Below are positions 1 to 6,255 of a stretch of 6,564 nt of DNA, in pieces. The position numbers and the translations under genes were made by a program. This DNA comes from Bacteroidota bacterium. Lineage in GTDB: Bacteria; Bacteroidota; Ignavibacteria; Ignavibacteriales; Melioribacteraceae. The stretch covers positions 1 through 6,564 of the forward strand of contig JAJYMU010000002.1 of assembly GCA_021786655.1 (NCBI GenBank), given 5' to 3'. The notes beneath the pieces are model-generated. The model saw only the letters and a list, made by a program, of their open reading frames with translations, did no database searches and had not been told where the DNA came from. Position 1 is the first letter of the stretch, and every line of letters begins with the position of its first letter.

Positions 1-945
1 ATCTGGAGAAATATCCGGATTCGGATTCACTTCTATTACGTAAGGAACATTTTTCTGATTCAACCGAATATCAACCCGTGCATAATCTCTGCAGTCCATT
101 GCATCGAATGCTGCACGAGCCATTTTTTCAATTTTTTGTTTAAGCGGTTCATCGAGCGGCGCAGGACACTTTGGAGTTGTATGCTTGAAGTAAACGCTGT
201 CAGGTGACCACTTGGCTTCGTACGTTACAATCTTCGGCAGTTCATCCGGAAGTCCATCGAAACGGATTTCCGAAATCGGAAGAATTTTGTCTCCGAGTAT
301 GGCAACATTCAGTTCACGACCTTCAATGTATTCTTCGATCAGAACTTCTTGCTTGAAATTTTTGTAAAGGTATTCAAGTCGTTCGGTCATCTCGTTAAAA
401 GTTCTTACGACGGAGAATTCGGAAATACCGATGCTTGCGTCTTCACGCGCCAATTTTAGTATCACCGGAAATTTCAGATCGAATTCGTTTTTGTCTAAAG
501 TCTCATTCAAATGAGCAACCCAATGTTTCGGAGTTCTAATACCATGAGACTGAAGAATTTGTTTCGTCCGGGATTTTATAAGACAGTTGCCGAGCGTGAC
601 GGGACCGTTCCCGGTATAAGGTATTCCTAAGATGTCAAACATCCCGGCGATGTAACTTTCAAAATTAGAATTGCCTTCAACCGATTCGACAAAGTTGAAA
701 ATCACATCGGGAGAAAAATGAAGAATCTTTTTCATGGCGCTTTTGATATCGCTGTTAACCGCCAGCGTTTCAACGCTCATATATTTTTTCAGCAGAGTTT
801 TTTTGATCAGAGCAATCTGTTTCAAAAACTCTCTTTCGGATAAATCCACATTGTCAGCAGAATCGGAGATATTTTTTCCCAAGTAGTTATCGTAAAATCT
901 ACTGGGCTCGTTATAACATATCAGTACTTTTTGTTCAAGGTTCAT
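1..945 (-). CDS. ATP-grasp carboxylate-amine ligase, D-Ala-D-Ala ligase-like (second of a tandem pair, C-terminus cut by window edge)
   Basis: An open frame of 315 codons starts at ATG 945 (MNLEQKVLICYNEP) and runs off the left edge; it reaches the last Mg-binding motif, so only a C-terminal tail is missing. ATP-grasp enzymes activate a carboxylate as acyl phosphate and couple it to an amine. Visible family features: N-terminal lobe ending in GIPYTGNGPVTLGNC (about 107-121), ATP-binding lysine and loop KLAREDASIGIS (164-175), EEYIEGRE (204-211), YEAKW (242-246), RVDIRL (290-295) and EVNPNPD (305-311), whose Glu and Asn bind Mg. The Ddl N-terminal motif GGxSxERE is not seen, and Trp stands where DdlB has catalytic Tyr216. 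Its ATG overlaps the stop of the preceding ligase as ATGA, suggesting translational coupling. The two proteins are clearly paralogous but diverged; for instance CLIKSRTK here replaces CLDKARTK. The fold is certain, while substrate and pathway are unknown. Automatic annotation as D-alanine--D-alanine ligase would probably be an over-call. Confidence 0.88.
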   Translation of the reverse strand, partial: MNLEQKVLICYNEPSRFYDNYLGKNISDSADNVDLSEREFLKQIALIKKTLLKKYMSVETLAVNSDIKSAMKKILHFSPDVIFNFVESVEGNSNFESYIAGMFDILGIPYTGNGPVTLGNCLIKSRTKQILQSHGIRTPKHWVAHLNETLDKNEFDLKFPVILKLAREDASIGISEFSVVRTFNEMTERLEYLYKNFKQEVLIEEYIEGRELNVAILGDKILPISEIRFDGLPDELPKIVTYEAKWSPDSVYFKHTTPKCPAPLDEPLKQKIEKMARAAFDAMDCRDYARVDIRLNQKNVPYVIEVNPNPDISPD

Positions 946-2018
946 AACAAGTTATATCTTTTGGCTGCTGTTATTAAAACTTTGTTTATCATTTCAACGT
1001 ATGAAAGACCGTTCGCACGAGCGGCTTTGGGATAACACGAATTATCTTTTGGGTCCGGCAGAACGCCCGGCAACGGATTTATCTCAATCACATTTGGTTC
1101 GCCGTTTTGATCGAGACGGATATCGATGCGGCTCCAATCGCGGCATCTTAAAACTTTATAAGTTTCGAGAGCTACTTTTCTAATTTTGTCTTGCAGAGAT
1201 TCATCAAGCTGGGCAGGGCACGTAAATATGTTAAGCGGGTTTTCGCGAGTATCCACAACCCATTTTGCCTCATAGGAATAGATCGGAACCAACTCTTTCG
1301 GCAATTCATCAAAATTAATCTCAACGATCGGCAGCACTTCGGTCTCCAAGCCGTTTCCAAGAATTGCTACAGTAAATTCTCTGCCAGGCAAGAATTCCTC
1401 AATAAGGAAAGGCTGTTTATAAGTTACAAAGCTTGTCGTTAGTTTTTCTGTAAGATCATTCATGTTGTAAACGAGTGATGAATTGAAAATTCCTTTGCTG
1501 GAACCCTCTGCAACCGGCTTGATCATCACAGGAAAGTTCAGATCGAAACGTTCCAAGTCAGCAATCGATTCGACAAATAAAAATTTTGCCGTCGGAATAT
1601 TGTGGTAAGCCAGAATTTCTTTTGTCCGTGCCTTATCCAAACATGTTGCAAGCGTCAGAGGATCGGATCCGGTGTAAGGAATCTTGAGCATGTCGAGCAT
1701 TGCTGGTATCTGTGCCTCGCGGCTGGTGCCGTTTGCACATTCGGCAACGTTGAAAACTATGTCAGCTTTGGCGATGCGGAATTTTTCGAAAGCATTTTCG
1801 TCCGCTTCGATCATAATTACATCATTGAAAAGTTCAAGCGCATCTTTAATCGCGTTGATCGTCTCGTAAGAATCCCACTCGGCATACGTGTCGTTGAAAT
1901 TTTTTGTTGAGTTTGAGTGTTGAGTGAGAGGTGTTCCTTGGAAAGAATTTTTTTCTTCCGGTTTTACGTTATATGTGAGGGCAACTTTTAATTTTTTATT
2001 TGGTAGATAGGAACTAAT
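942..2018 (-). CDS. ATP-grasp carboxylate-amine ligase, D-Ala-D-Ala ligase-like (first of a tandem pair, start codon uncertain)
   Basis: The first in-frame ATG is at 1814 (290 aa), but coding resemblance continues upstream: the same frame reads KLKVALTYNVKPEE (from about 1994) and then DTYAEWDSYETINAIKDALE, typical N-terminal motifs of this family. The frame is open back to a TAA near 2060 and holds no ATG, GTG or TTG before 1814. The start given is ATT at 2018, five bases after AAAGGA and downstream of a promoter-like sequence, giving 358 aa; this is an inference. Using that numbering, motifs are IPYTGSDPLTLATCLDKARTK, ATP-binding K167 and EGSSKG (171-176), EEFLPGRE (207-214), YEAKW (249-253), R297 and D299, and EINPLPG (312-318) with Mg-binding Glu and Asn. 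The ATP site looks intact. The Ddl GGxSxERE motif is absent, DdlB Tyr216 aligns with Trp, and the GMTxHSLVP substrate loop is replaced by GVLPDPKDNSCYP. It is probably a cytosolic peptide or amide ligase of unknown substrate. Its stop overlaps the next ligase's start. Confidence 0.87.
   Translation of the reverse strand: MSSYLPNKKLKVALTYNVKPEEKNSFQGTPLTQHSNSTKNFNDTYAEWDSYETINAIKDALELFNDVIMIEADENAFEKFRIAKADIVFNVAECANGTSREAQIPAMLDMLKIPYTGSDPLTLATCLDKARTKEILAYHNIPTAKFLFVESIADLERFDLNFPVMIKPVAEGSSKGIFNSSLVYNMNDLTEKLTTSFVTYKQPFLIEEFLPGREFTVAILGNGLETEVLPIVEINFDELPKELVPIYSYEAKWVVDTRENPLNIFTCPAQLDESLQDKIRKVALETYKVLRCRDWSRIDIRLDQNGEPNVIEINPLPGVLPDPKDNSCYPKAARANGLSYVEMINKVLITAAKRYNLL
1907..1930. repeat. 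short imperfect TTGAG repeats inside the ligase N-terminal segment
   Basis: On the plus strand TTGAG occurs at 1907-1911, 1913-1917 and 1920-1924, followed by TGAGAG. The stretch lies in the ligase frame and encodes part of a Ser/Thr/Asn/Gln-rich segment between the KVALTYN strand and the AEWDSYETI helix, probably a flexible surface loop. It may have grown by slippage, but it is short enough to be chance. Confidence 0.35.
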
Positions 2019-2023
2019 AACAA

Positions 2024-2029
2024 TCCTTT
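2024..2029 (-). promoter_or_regulatory. candidate Shine-Dalgarno sequence AAAGGA before a possible AUU start
   Basis: The minus strand reads AAAGGA, then five bases (TTGTT), then ATT at 2018 in the frame of the ligase. Spacing suits ribosome binding. It is the only purine-rich GGA element between the upstream in-frame stop and the conserved KVALTYN motif, and it is why the start was placed at 2018. The host group often does without Shine-Dalgarno sequences, so the support is moderate at best. Confidence 0.35.
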
Positions 2030-2046
2030 CAATTTTTACTGCTGGT

Positions 2047-2074
2047 AATATAATCTTTTATGAATTTTTTGCAA
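2047..2074 (-). promoter_or_regulatory. candidate promoter for the ATP-grasp ligase pair
   Basis: On the minus strand TTGCAA (2074-2069) and TATATT (2052-2047) are separated by 16 bases, resembling a sigma70-type -35/-10 pair. Transcription would begin near 2040, leaving a leader of about 20 bases before the proposed ATT start at 2018. It lies in the gap after recG, where a new transcription unit could begin. The surrounding DNA is very AT-rich, so chance matches are easy. Confidence 0.4.
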
Positions 2075-2141
2075 GAAAATGTTTTGAAAAAACTTTTTTG
2101 GGAGAAGCCGCTGCCTCCAACGAAAAATTTTTGGAGAGAGG

Positions 2142-4319
2142 TCAGGCAATCTGTGAGAGTCGTATGCTGTAGTGAAAATTTTCTTGGAGAGACTTTTTAA
2201 TAACTGAATTTTTTTCTTGGGCGAGCTGTCGGTCTTCTTCTATTACAGCGAAGGCAGTGTCACGCGCGTCGGATAAAATTTTCGCATCTTCAATTAAGTC
2301 AGCATACTTTAGTTCGGGCAGGCCGCTCTGCTGTGTTCCGAAAATATTTCCCGGTCCGCGCAGCTTCAAATCAATCTCGGATAAATCAAATCCACTCGTA
2401 TGCTTAACCATGGCATTCAGACGAATCATAGTTTTGTGCTTTTCTATTTGATCGGGGGAAAGATAATCGAAGTTGAGATCTAACTGGTTCGACTTCACAG
2501 CGTGTTCGTCTTTGGCAACAAGAATGCAGTAAGCCTGCTTATCGCTTCTTCCGACTCTTCCGCGCAGTTGATGAAGCTGCGATAGTCCGAATCTGAATGC
2601 GTCGTTGATAACGATTATGTTTGCATCGGGTATGTCGATTCCGACCTCAATAACAGTGGTCGAAACGAGCACGTCATATTGCTTGGATGCGAAGTCGAAC
2701 ATGATTTTTTCTTTGTCCTGCCAGCTCATACGCCCATGGATCAAGCACAAGCGCAAGTCCTTCAAATGTTCTGTTCTTAATGATTTGAAATAAGTTTCGG
2801 CGGCTTTCAGTTCGACTTTTTCAGATTCTTCAATGAGCGGATAAACCAAAAAGGTTTGATAGCCATCGCCGGCTTTTTCAATTATGAACTGGTAAATGTC
2901 CGGCAGTTTGTTTTCTCCGCGAAGGAATGTCTTAATTGGTTTTCTGTTCAACGGCATCTCATCGATGACGGAAAGATCGAGATCACCGTAAACCGACATT
3001 GTAAGCGTGCGCGGTATCGGCGTAGCGGTCATAATGAGAATGTCTGTGTTAAGTCCCTTCTGAACAAGCGTTGAGCGCTGCATCACACCGAAGCGGTGCT
3101 GCTCATCGATTACAACGAGACCGAGCTTGTTGAAGTTAACGTTCTCTTCAATCAATGCGTGAGTGCCGACAATTATTTGAGCTGAGCCGTCTGTGATCTC
3201 GCGCAAAACTTTTTCCCGTTCCGATTTTTTTTGTCCGCCGATGAGAAGACTTACTTTTATCCCTAACCGTTCGACCAACCCGGAAATATTTTTGAAATGC
3301 TGGTCGGCAAGAATTTCCGTTGGAGCCATCAATACTGCCTGATATCCGTTCGCAACAACTATCAGCATGCTGATTAGCGCAACAATTGTTTTACCGCTTC
3401 CGACATCACCCTGCAGCAAGCGGTTCATCGGTTTATCGCTTTCAATATCTTTTCTAATTTCACTCAACACTTTTAATTGTGCGCCTGTCAATTCGAATGG
3501 CAGAGATTTTAGAAATTGTTTTATCAAATCACTTTTAGTTTTGATAACATGATCTTTGGTTTTCACTTTGACAAGTTGTTTCCGCAAGGCGACCATCGTT
3601 TCAAAATAAAACAACTCTTCAAACTTCATTCTGTGCTGAGCAGATTCTAGCGAAGGAAAGTCTTGTGGGAAGTGCATGCTTTTCACAGTATCAATAATGT
3701 TGAGCAGGTTTTTCTCTTTAACGATGTAATCCGGTAATGATTCGGAAAGATCTTTCGCAAAATTTTCGACGGCTTGGTGTACAATTCTTCTCAAACTTAA
3801 ATCGCCAAGATTTGTTTCCTTCAATTCTTTCGGTACGCGGTAAAACGGAATAATCTTGCCAGTATGAAAAAATTCTTTCGATTCTTTTTCAGCAAATCGA
3901 TCGAAATCCGGGTGAACGAATTGAAGATGTCCATATTTCGTTAAAACCGGTTTTGCTGAGATCGCAAAATATTCTCCCGTGTGAAATACATTCTGAAAAT
4001 ATTTTGCGCCTTGGAACCAAACACACTCAAAAAAACCCGATGCATCTTTGAAACGAACCTTAAAAATTTGTTTACGGTGGTAACGGTGAATTTCAGAATT
4101 GACAACTTCACCAATGATAGTTACCTCGCCTTCATAACCGTTAACGGCATGCTGAACAACCTTCACGGTGTTCAAAATGGTTGATCGATCTAAATATCTG
4201 GTGGGAAAATAGAAAAGCAAATCCTTAACTGTGTTAATTCCGATTTTGGAAAAAGATTCTGCACGTTTTGGTCCGACGGATTTCAAATATTGAATGGATG
4301 TCGAAATATTATCGTGCAT
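2142..4319 (-). CDS. recG: ATP-dependent DNA helicase RecG
   Basis: A superfamily 2 helicase of 725 aa (E. coli RecG is 693 aa) that remodels branched DNA, regressing stalled forks and processing Holliday junctions and R- or D-loops. The N-terminus has the helix-hairpin-helix-like LKSVGPKRAESFSKIGI (12-28) and FPTRYLDRS (38-46). An OB-fold wedge domain covers about 65-140 (VTIIGEVVNSEIHRY onward). Helicase motifs follow: GDVGSGKT Walker A (304-311), APTEILA (332-338), VGTHALI (384-390), DEQHRFGV (405-412), TATPIPRT (431-438), STTVIEVGIDIP (553-564) and QLHQLRGRVGRSDKQ (581-595). The RecG translocation region, GFDLSEIDLKLRGPGNIFGT (643-662), is present. Every key motif is intact. The ATG at 4319 gives the usual family N-terminus, although no Shine-Dalgarno sequence is evident before it. 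The gene begins 66 bases after gpsA ends, so partial read-through from that gene is possible. The function is unrelated to its neighbours. Confidence 0.97.
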   Translation of the reverse strand: MHDNISTSIQYLKSVGPKRAESFSKIGINTVKDLLFYFPTRYLDRSTILNTVKVVQHAVNGYEGEVTIIGEVVNSEIHRYHRKQIFKVRFKDASGFFECVWFQGAKYFQNVFHTGEYFAISAKPVLTKYGHLQFVHPDFDRFAEKESKEFFHTGKIIPFYRVPKELKETNLGDLSLRRIVHQAVENFAKDLSESLPDYIVKEKNLLNIIDTVKSMHFPQDFPSLESAQHRMKFEELFYFETMVALRKQLVKVKTKDHVIKTKSDLIKQFLKSLPFELTGAQLKVLSEIRKDIESDKPMNRLLQGDVGSGKTIVALISMLIVVANGYQAVLMAPTEILADQHFKNISGLVERLGIKVSLLIGGQKKSEREKVLREITDGSAQIIVGTHALIEENVNFNKLGLVVIDEQHRFGVMQRSTLVQKGLNTDILIMTATPIPRTLTMSVYGDLDLSVIDEMPLNRKPIKTFLRGENKLPDIYQFIIEKAGDGYQTFLVYPLIEESEKVELKAAETYFKSLRTEHLKDLRLCLIHGRMSWQDKEKIMFDFASKQYDVLVSTTVIEVGIDIPDANIIVINDAFRFGLSQLHQLRGRVGRSDKQAYCILVAKDEHAVKSNQLDLNFDYLSPDQIEKHKTMIRLNAMVKHTSGFDLSEIDLKLRGPGNIFGTQQSGLPELKYADLIEDAKILSDARDTAFAVIEEDRQLAQEKNSVIKKSLQENFHYSIRLSQIA

Positions 4320-4359
4320 GAAGCTGCTGAACTTGTTAGGAACTGAAATAAATATAATT

Positions 4360-4397
4360 AAAAAAAAGGAAGGGTAGAAGACTCTTTATTCGTCTTC
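4360..4397 (-). terminator. possible weak terminator or attenuator overlapping the gpsA stop codon
   Basis: On the minus strand GAAGAC (4397-4392) and GTCTTC (4382-4377) form a six-base-pair stem with a nine-base loop containing the gpsA TAA. Eight T residues follow at 4367-4360, but nine bases lie between stem and T-run, farther than in a classical intrinsic terminator. It may give partial termination between gpsA and recG, or act only as a 3' end stabiliser. Confidence 0.35.
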
Positions 4398-5387
4398 GGC
4401 TTTCATATCGCGGGTCATCAGTTCGTAGGTTACTTTGACGGGGTCTCGCTCTTCGAATAATATTTTATAAACTGCATTAGCAATCGGCGTTTCAATCTTG
4501 AATTTCTTGGAAAGCTGATGAACGGAACGGCATGTCTCGACGCCTTCGGCAACCATCTGCATCCTTTTCAAAACGTCTTTCAACTTTTTCCCGCGTCCAA
4601 TCTGATCACCGACGTATCTGTTACGGCTGTGCTTGCTCATGCATGTTACGATTAAATCGCCCATTCCGGATAATCCAGCAAAAGTTTCCGGTTTGGCGCC
4701 GAGCGCAATACCGAGACGGGAAATCTCCGCAATGCCGCGCGTCATGATGGCGGCTTTCGTGTTGTCCCCGAATTTGGCGCCGTCTATTATACCTGCGCCG
4801 ATCGCAATAACATTTTTCAATGCGCCGCCGTATTCAACGCCAAGAATATCTGTGGAAGAGTAAACTCTGAAGTACGATGTTATAAACGCCGACTGAATCT
4901 GTTTCGCCGTGAACGAATCTTTGGAAGCGGTAACAACAGCAGTCGGGATTTTTCTGCTGACTTCCTCAGCGTGACTCGGTCCCGAAAGCACACCAATTTG
5001 TGATGGGGATATTTCTTTGATCTCGTCTTTAATAATTTGCGAGACGGTTAACAAAGTCTCCTTCTCGATTCCTTTAGCGACGCTTACAAAAGTCGTATTG
5101 CGGAAATCCAGCCGTTTAATATTGTGAAGAACGCTTCTGATGAATTGCGATGGGACAGCCAAAACTATAAGATGTTTATTCGTGCAGCTTTCTTCCAGCG
5201 AGTGGGTTATTTCAATTTCTTTTGGGATTCTAATTCCGGGAAGATAAATTTTGTTTTCGTGCGAACGGGCAAGCGTTTTAGCGTAGTTTCTTTTGTATTC
5301 CCAAAGTGTAACGTTGTGGCCGTTGTAATGAAGAAGAATGGCCAGTGTGGTTCCCCAGCCGCCGGCTCCGAGAACAGAAATTCTCAT
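4386..5387 (-). CDS. gpsA: glycerol-3-phosphate dehydrogenase [NAD(P)+]
   Basis: GpsA reduces dihydroxyacetone phosphate to sn-glycerol-3-phosphate with NAD(P)H in the cytosol, supplying the backbone for phospholipids. The 333 aa match the usual length (E. coli 339). The N-terminal Rossmann domain opens with LGAGGWGTTLA (6-16), followed by VSVAKGIEKE (101-110) and LSGPSHAEEV (134-143). The C-terminal helical domain carries EYGGALKNVIAIGAG (185-199) with catalytic Lys191, then GDNTKAAIMTRGIAEI (207-222), LSGMGDLIVTC (239-249) and SRNRYVG (254-260), the glycerol-phosphate-binding region. All expected residues are present. The ATG at 5387 directly follows the plsY stop (TAAATG) with no spacer, so the two are very probably one operon and possibly translationally coupled. 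Because GpsA makes the acyl acceptor used by PlsY, the arrangement is functionally coherent. The stop lies inside a small hairpin. Confidence 0.97.
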   Translation of the reverse strand: MRISVLGAGGWGTTLAILLHYNGHNVTLWEYKRNYAKTLARSHENKIYLPGIRIPKEIEITHSLEESCTNKHLIVLAVPSQFIRSVLHNIKRLDFRNTTFVSVAKGIEKETLLTVSQIIKDEIKEISPSQIGVLSGPSHAEEVSRKIPTAVVTASKDSFTAKQIQSAFITSYFRVYSSTDILGVEYGGALKNVIAIGAGIIDGAKFGDNTKAAIMTRGIAEISRLGIALGAKPETFAGLSGMGDLIVTCMSKHSRNRYVGDQIGRGKKLKDVLKRMQMVAEGVETCRSVHQLSKKFKIETPIANAVYKILFEERDPVKVTYELMTRDMKAEDE

Positions 5388-6056
5388 TTAGCTCGATTTC
5401 TTTTTTACGAATGATATTTTTCTTTCGTTGCCTTTCAGCAATCTATCTATGTTGGCTCTGTGAGTGAAGATCACCAACAGAGCAAGCAAAATTGAAAACG
5501 GTAAAATTGTATGATAGCCGGGTATGTTCACACCGAAAATATTTTCGCGAACGATTAGAATCAGCGGAACCGATATTGCAGCAATCAATGAACCTAGAGA
5601 AATATATCTGGATAATGTTACGACAAGAACAAAAACACCAAGAGCGATTGCCATATCCAAAGTTGTAATTGTGATTAGTACACCAAGACCCGTTGCAATA
5701 CCTTTGCCTCCGCGGAATCCGGCGAAGACCGTCCATACATGTCCCAATACCGCGCTAACACCGCAAATAATTTGCACGAGTGTGAAATCATCGAATGGTG
5801 TAATGTTGTGGAACGGAAAATTATCAAGATAAAGACGTGCAACCACTATGACGGCAACTGCGCCTTTCAAAGCGTCGAAGATAATCGTTAGAACGCCCCA
5901 CTTCCATCCTAGAACTCTAAAAACGTTTGAACCGCCGGCGTTGCCGCTGCCGTAGTTTCTTATATCTATTCCTTTTACGAGTTTGCTAAGAATAATACTT
6001 GTAGGAATTGAGCCAACTAAGTAAGAAAGTATAACGATGAATATTAGGTTTAACAT
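5388..6056 (-). CDS. plsY: acyl phosphate:glycerol-3-phosphate acyltransferase PlsY
   Basis: PlsY is an inner-membrane enzyme that transfers an acyl group from acyl phosphate (made by PlsX) to position 1 of glycerol-3-phosphate, giving lysophosphatidate. The 222 aa from ATG 6056 form several hydrophobic segments (about five predicted by eye). The three family motifs on cytosolic loops are visible: GSIPTS...DIRNYGSGNAGGSNVFRVLG near residues 15-50, GHVWTVFAGFRGGKGIAT at 105-122, and HRANIDRLLKGNE at 199-211. Small departures from consensus are GGSN where GATN is usual and WT where FP is common; the glycine-rich GGKG core is intact. A TTG two codons upstream (6062) is an alternative start, but ATG gives MLNLIFIVILSYLVGSIP, the normal family beginning; no Shine-Dalgarno sequence decides between them. 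The C-terminus is basic (RKISFVKKKSS). gpsA follows immediately. plsX is not in the window. Confidence 0.95.
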   Translation of the reverse strand: MLNLIFIVILSYLVGSIPTSIILSKLVKGIDIRNYGSGNAGGSNVFRVLGWKWGVLTIIFDALKGAVAVIVVARLYLDNFPFHNITPFDDFTLVQIICGVSAVLGHVWTVFAGFRGGKGIATGLGVLITITTLDMAIALGVFVLVVTLSRYISLGSLIAAISVPLILIVRENIFGVNIPGYHTILPFSILLALLVIFTHRANIDRLLKGNERKISFVKKKSS

Positions 6057-6078
6057 TATCAATCGCCAAAATTTTGTG

Positions 6079-6110
6079 TAAACTTAGAGAAAAACTGTTT
6101 TATATACAAG
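6079..6110 (-). promoter_or_regulatory. candidate Bacteroidota-type promoter for plsY-gpsA
   Basis: On the minus strand CTTG (6110-6107) and TAAGTTTA (6086-6079) are 20 bases apart. This resembles the TTTG / TAnnTTTG pair known from Bacteroides promoters, with one mismatch in each element. Initiation would fall near 6072, giving a leader of about 15 bases. A TATATA at 6105-6100 could be an alternative sigma70-like -10 but has no convincing -35. The 199-base gap 6057-6255 otherwise holds only the terminator and AT-rich DNA. Confidence 0.3.
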
Positions 6111-6199
6111 CCAAGAACTGAGTAAAAGCATACGTTATTATCGAAATATTGTTAAGATATTTTTAGTTGAATGATTGTGTAATAACTTTGATGTTATAA

Positions 6200-6227
6200 A
6201 GAAGGCGACAAGTATTTGCCGCCTTCT
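6200..6227 (-). terminator. intrinsic terminator after the T9SS cargo gene
   Basis: An eight-base-pair stem AGAAGGCG/CGCCTTCT (6220-6227 paired with 6200-6207) encloses a loop that can add CAA:TTG pairs after one mismatch, leaving a four-base tip. On the minus strand the stem is followed by TTATAAC, a short T-rich run. It begins about 30 bases after the stop of the gene at 6256, as expected for its terminator. The plus-strand side is also T-rich (TGTTTGTT), but no plus-strand gene ends here. Confidence 0.72.
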
Positions 6228-6255
6228 GTTTGTTAATGTTCTTATAGCTATGATA

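Noticed and set aside
1001..1910. Plus-strand open frames opposite the ligase gene
   Set aside because: They have no recognisable motifs, lie entirely opposite a strongly supported ATP-grasp gene, and have no plus-strand promoter or ribosome-binding signal.
2086..2100. A6/T6 palindrome in the gap after recG
   Set aside because: A homopolymer palindrome in AT-rich DNA has little stability and no accompanying GC stem.
2115..2136. Inverted repeat CTCCAA/TTGGAG just after the recG stop, possible recG terminator
   Set aside because: The six-base-pair stem has an AT-rich ten-base loop and no T-run follows it on the minus strand. The following GGAG/CTCC element is only four pairs, so neither is convincing as an intrinsic terminator.
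5443..5736. Minus-strand 97-codon frame inside plsY
   Set aside because: It is an out-of-frame reading of the well-supported PlsY coding sequence; its composition looks like a shadow and there is no sign of a real product.
6144..6162. AAATAT/ATATTT inverted repeat in the gap upstream of plsY, possible operator
   Set aside because: It is made only of A and T in AT-rich DNA, lies well upstream of the proposed promoter and matches no operator I know; chance is the simplest explanation.
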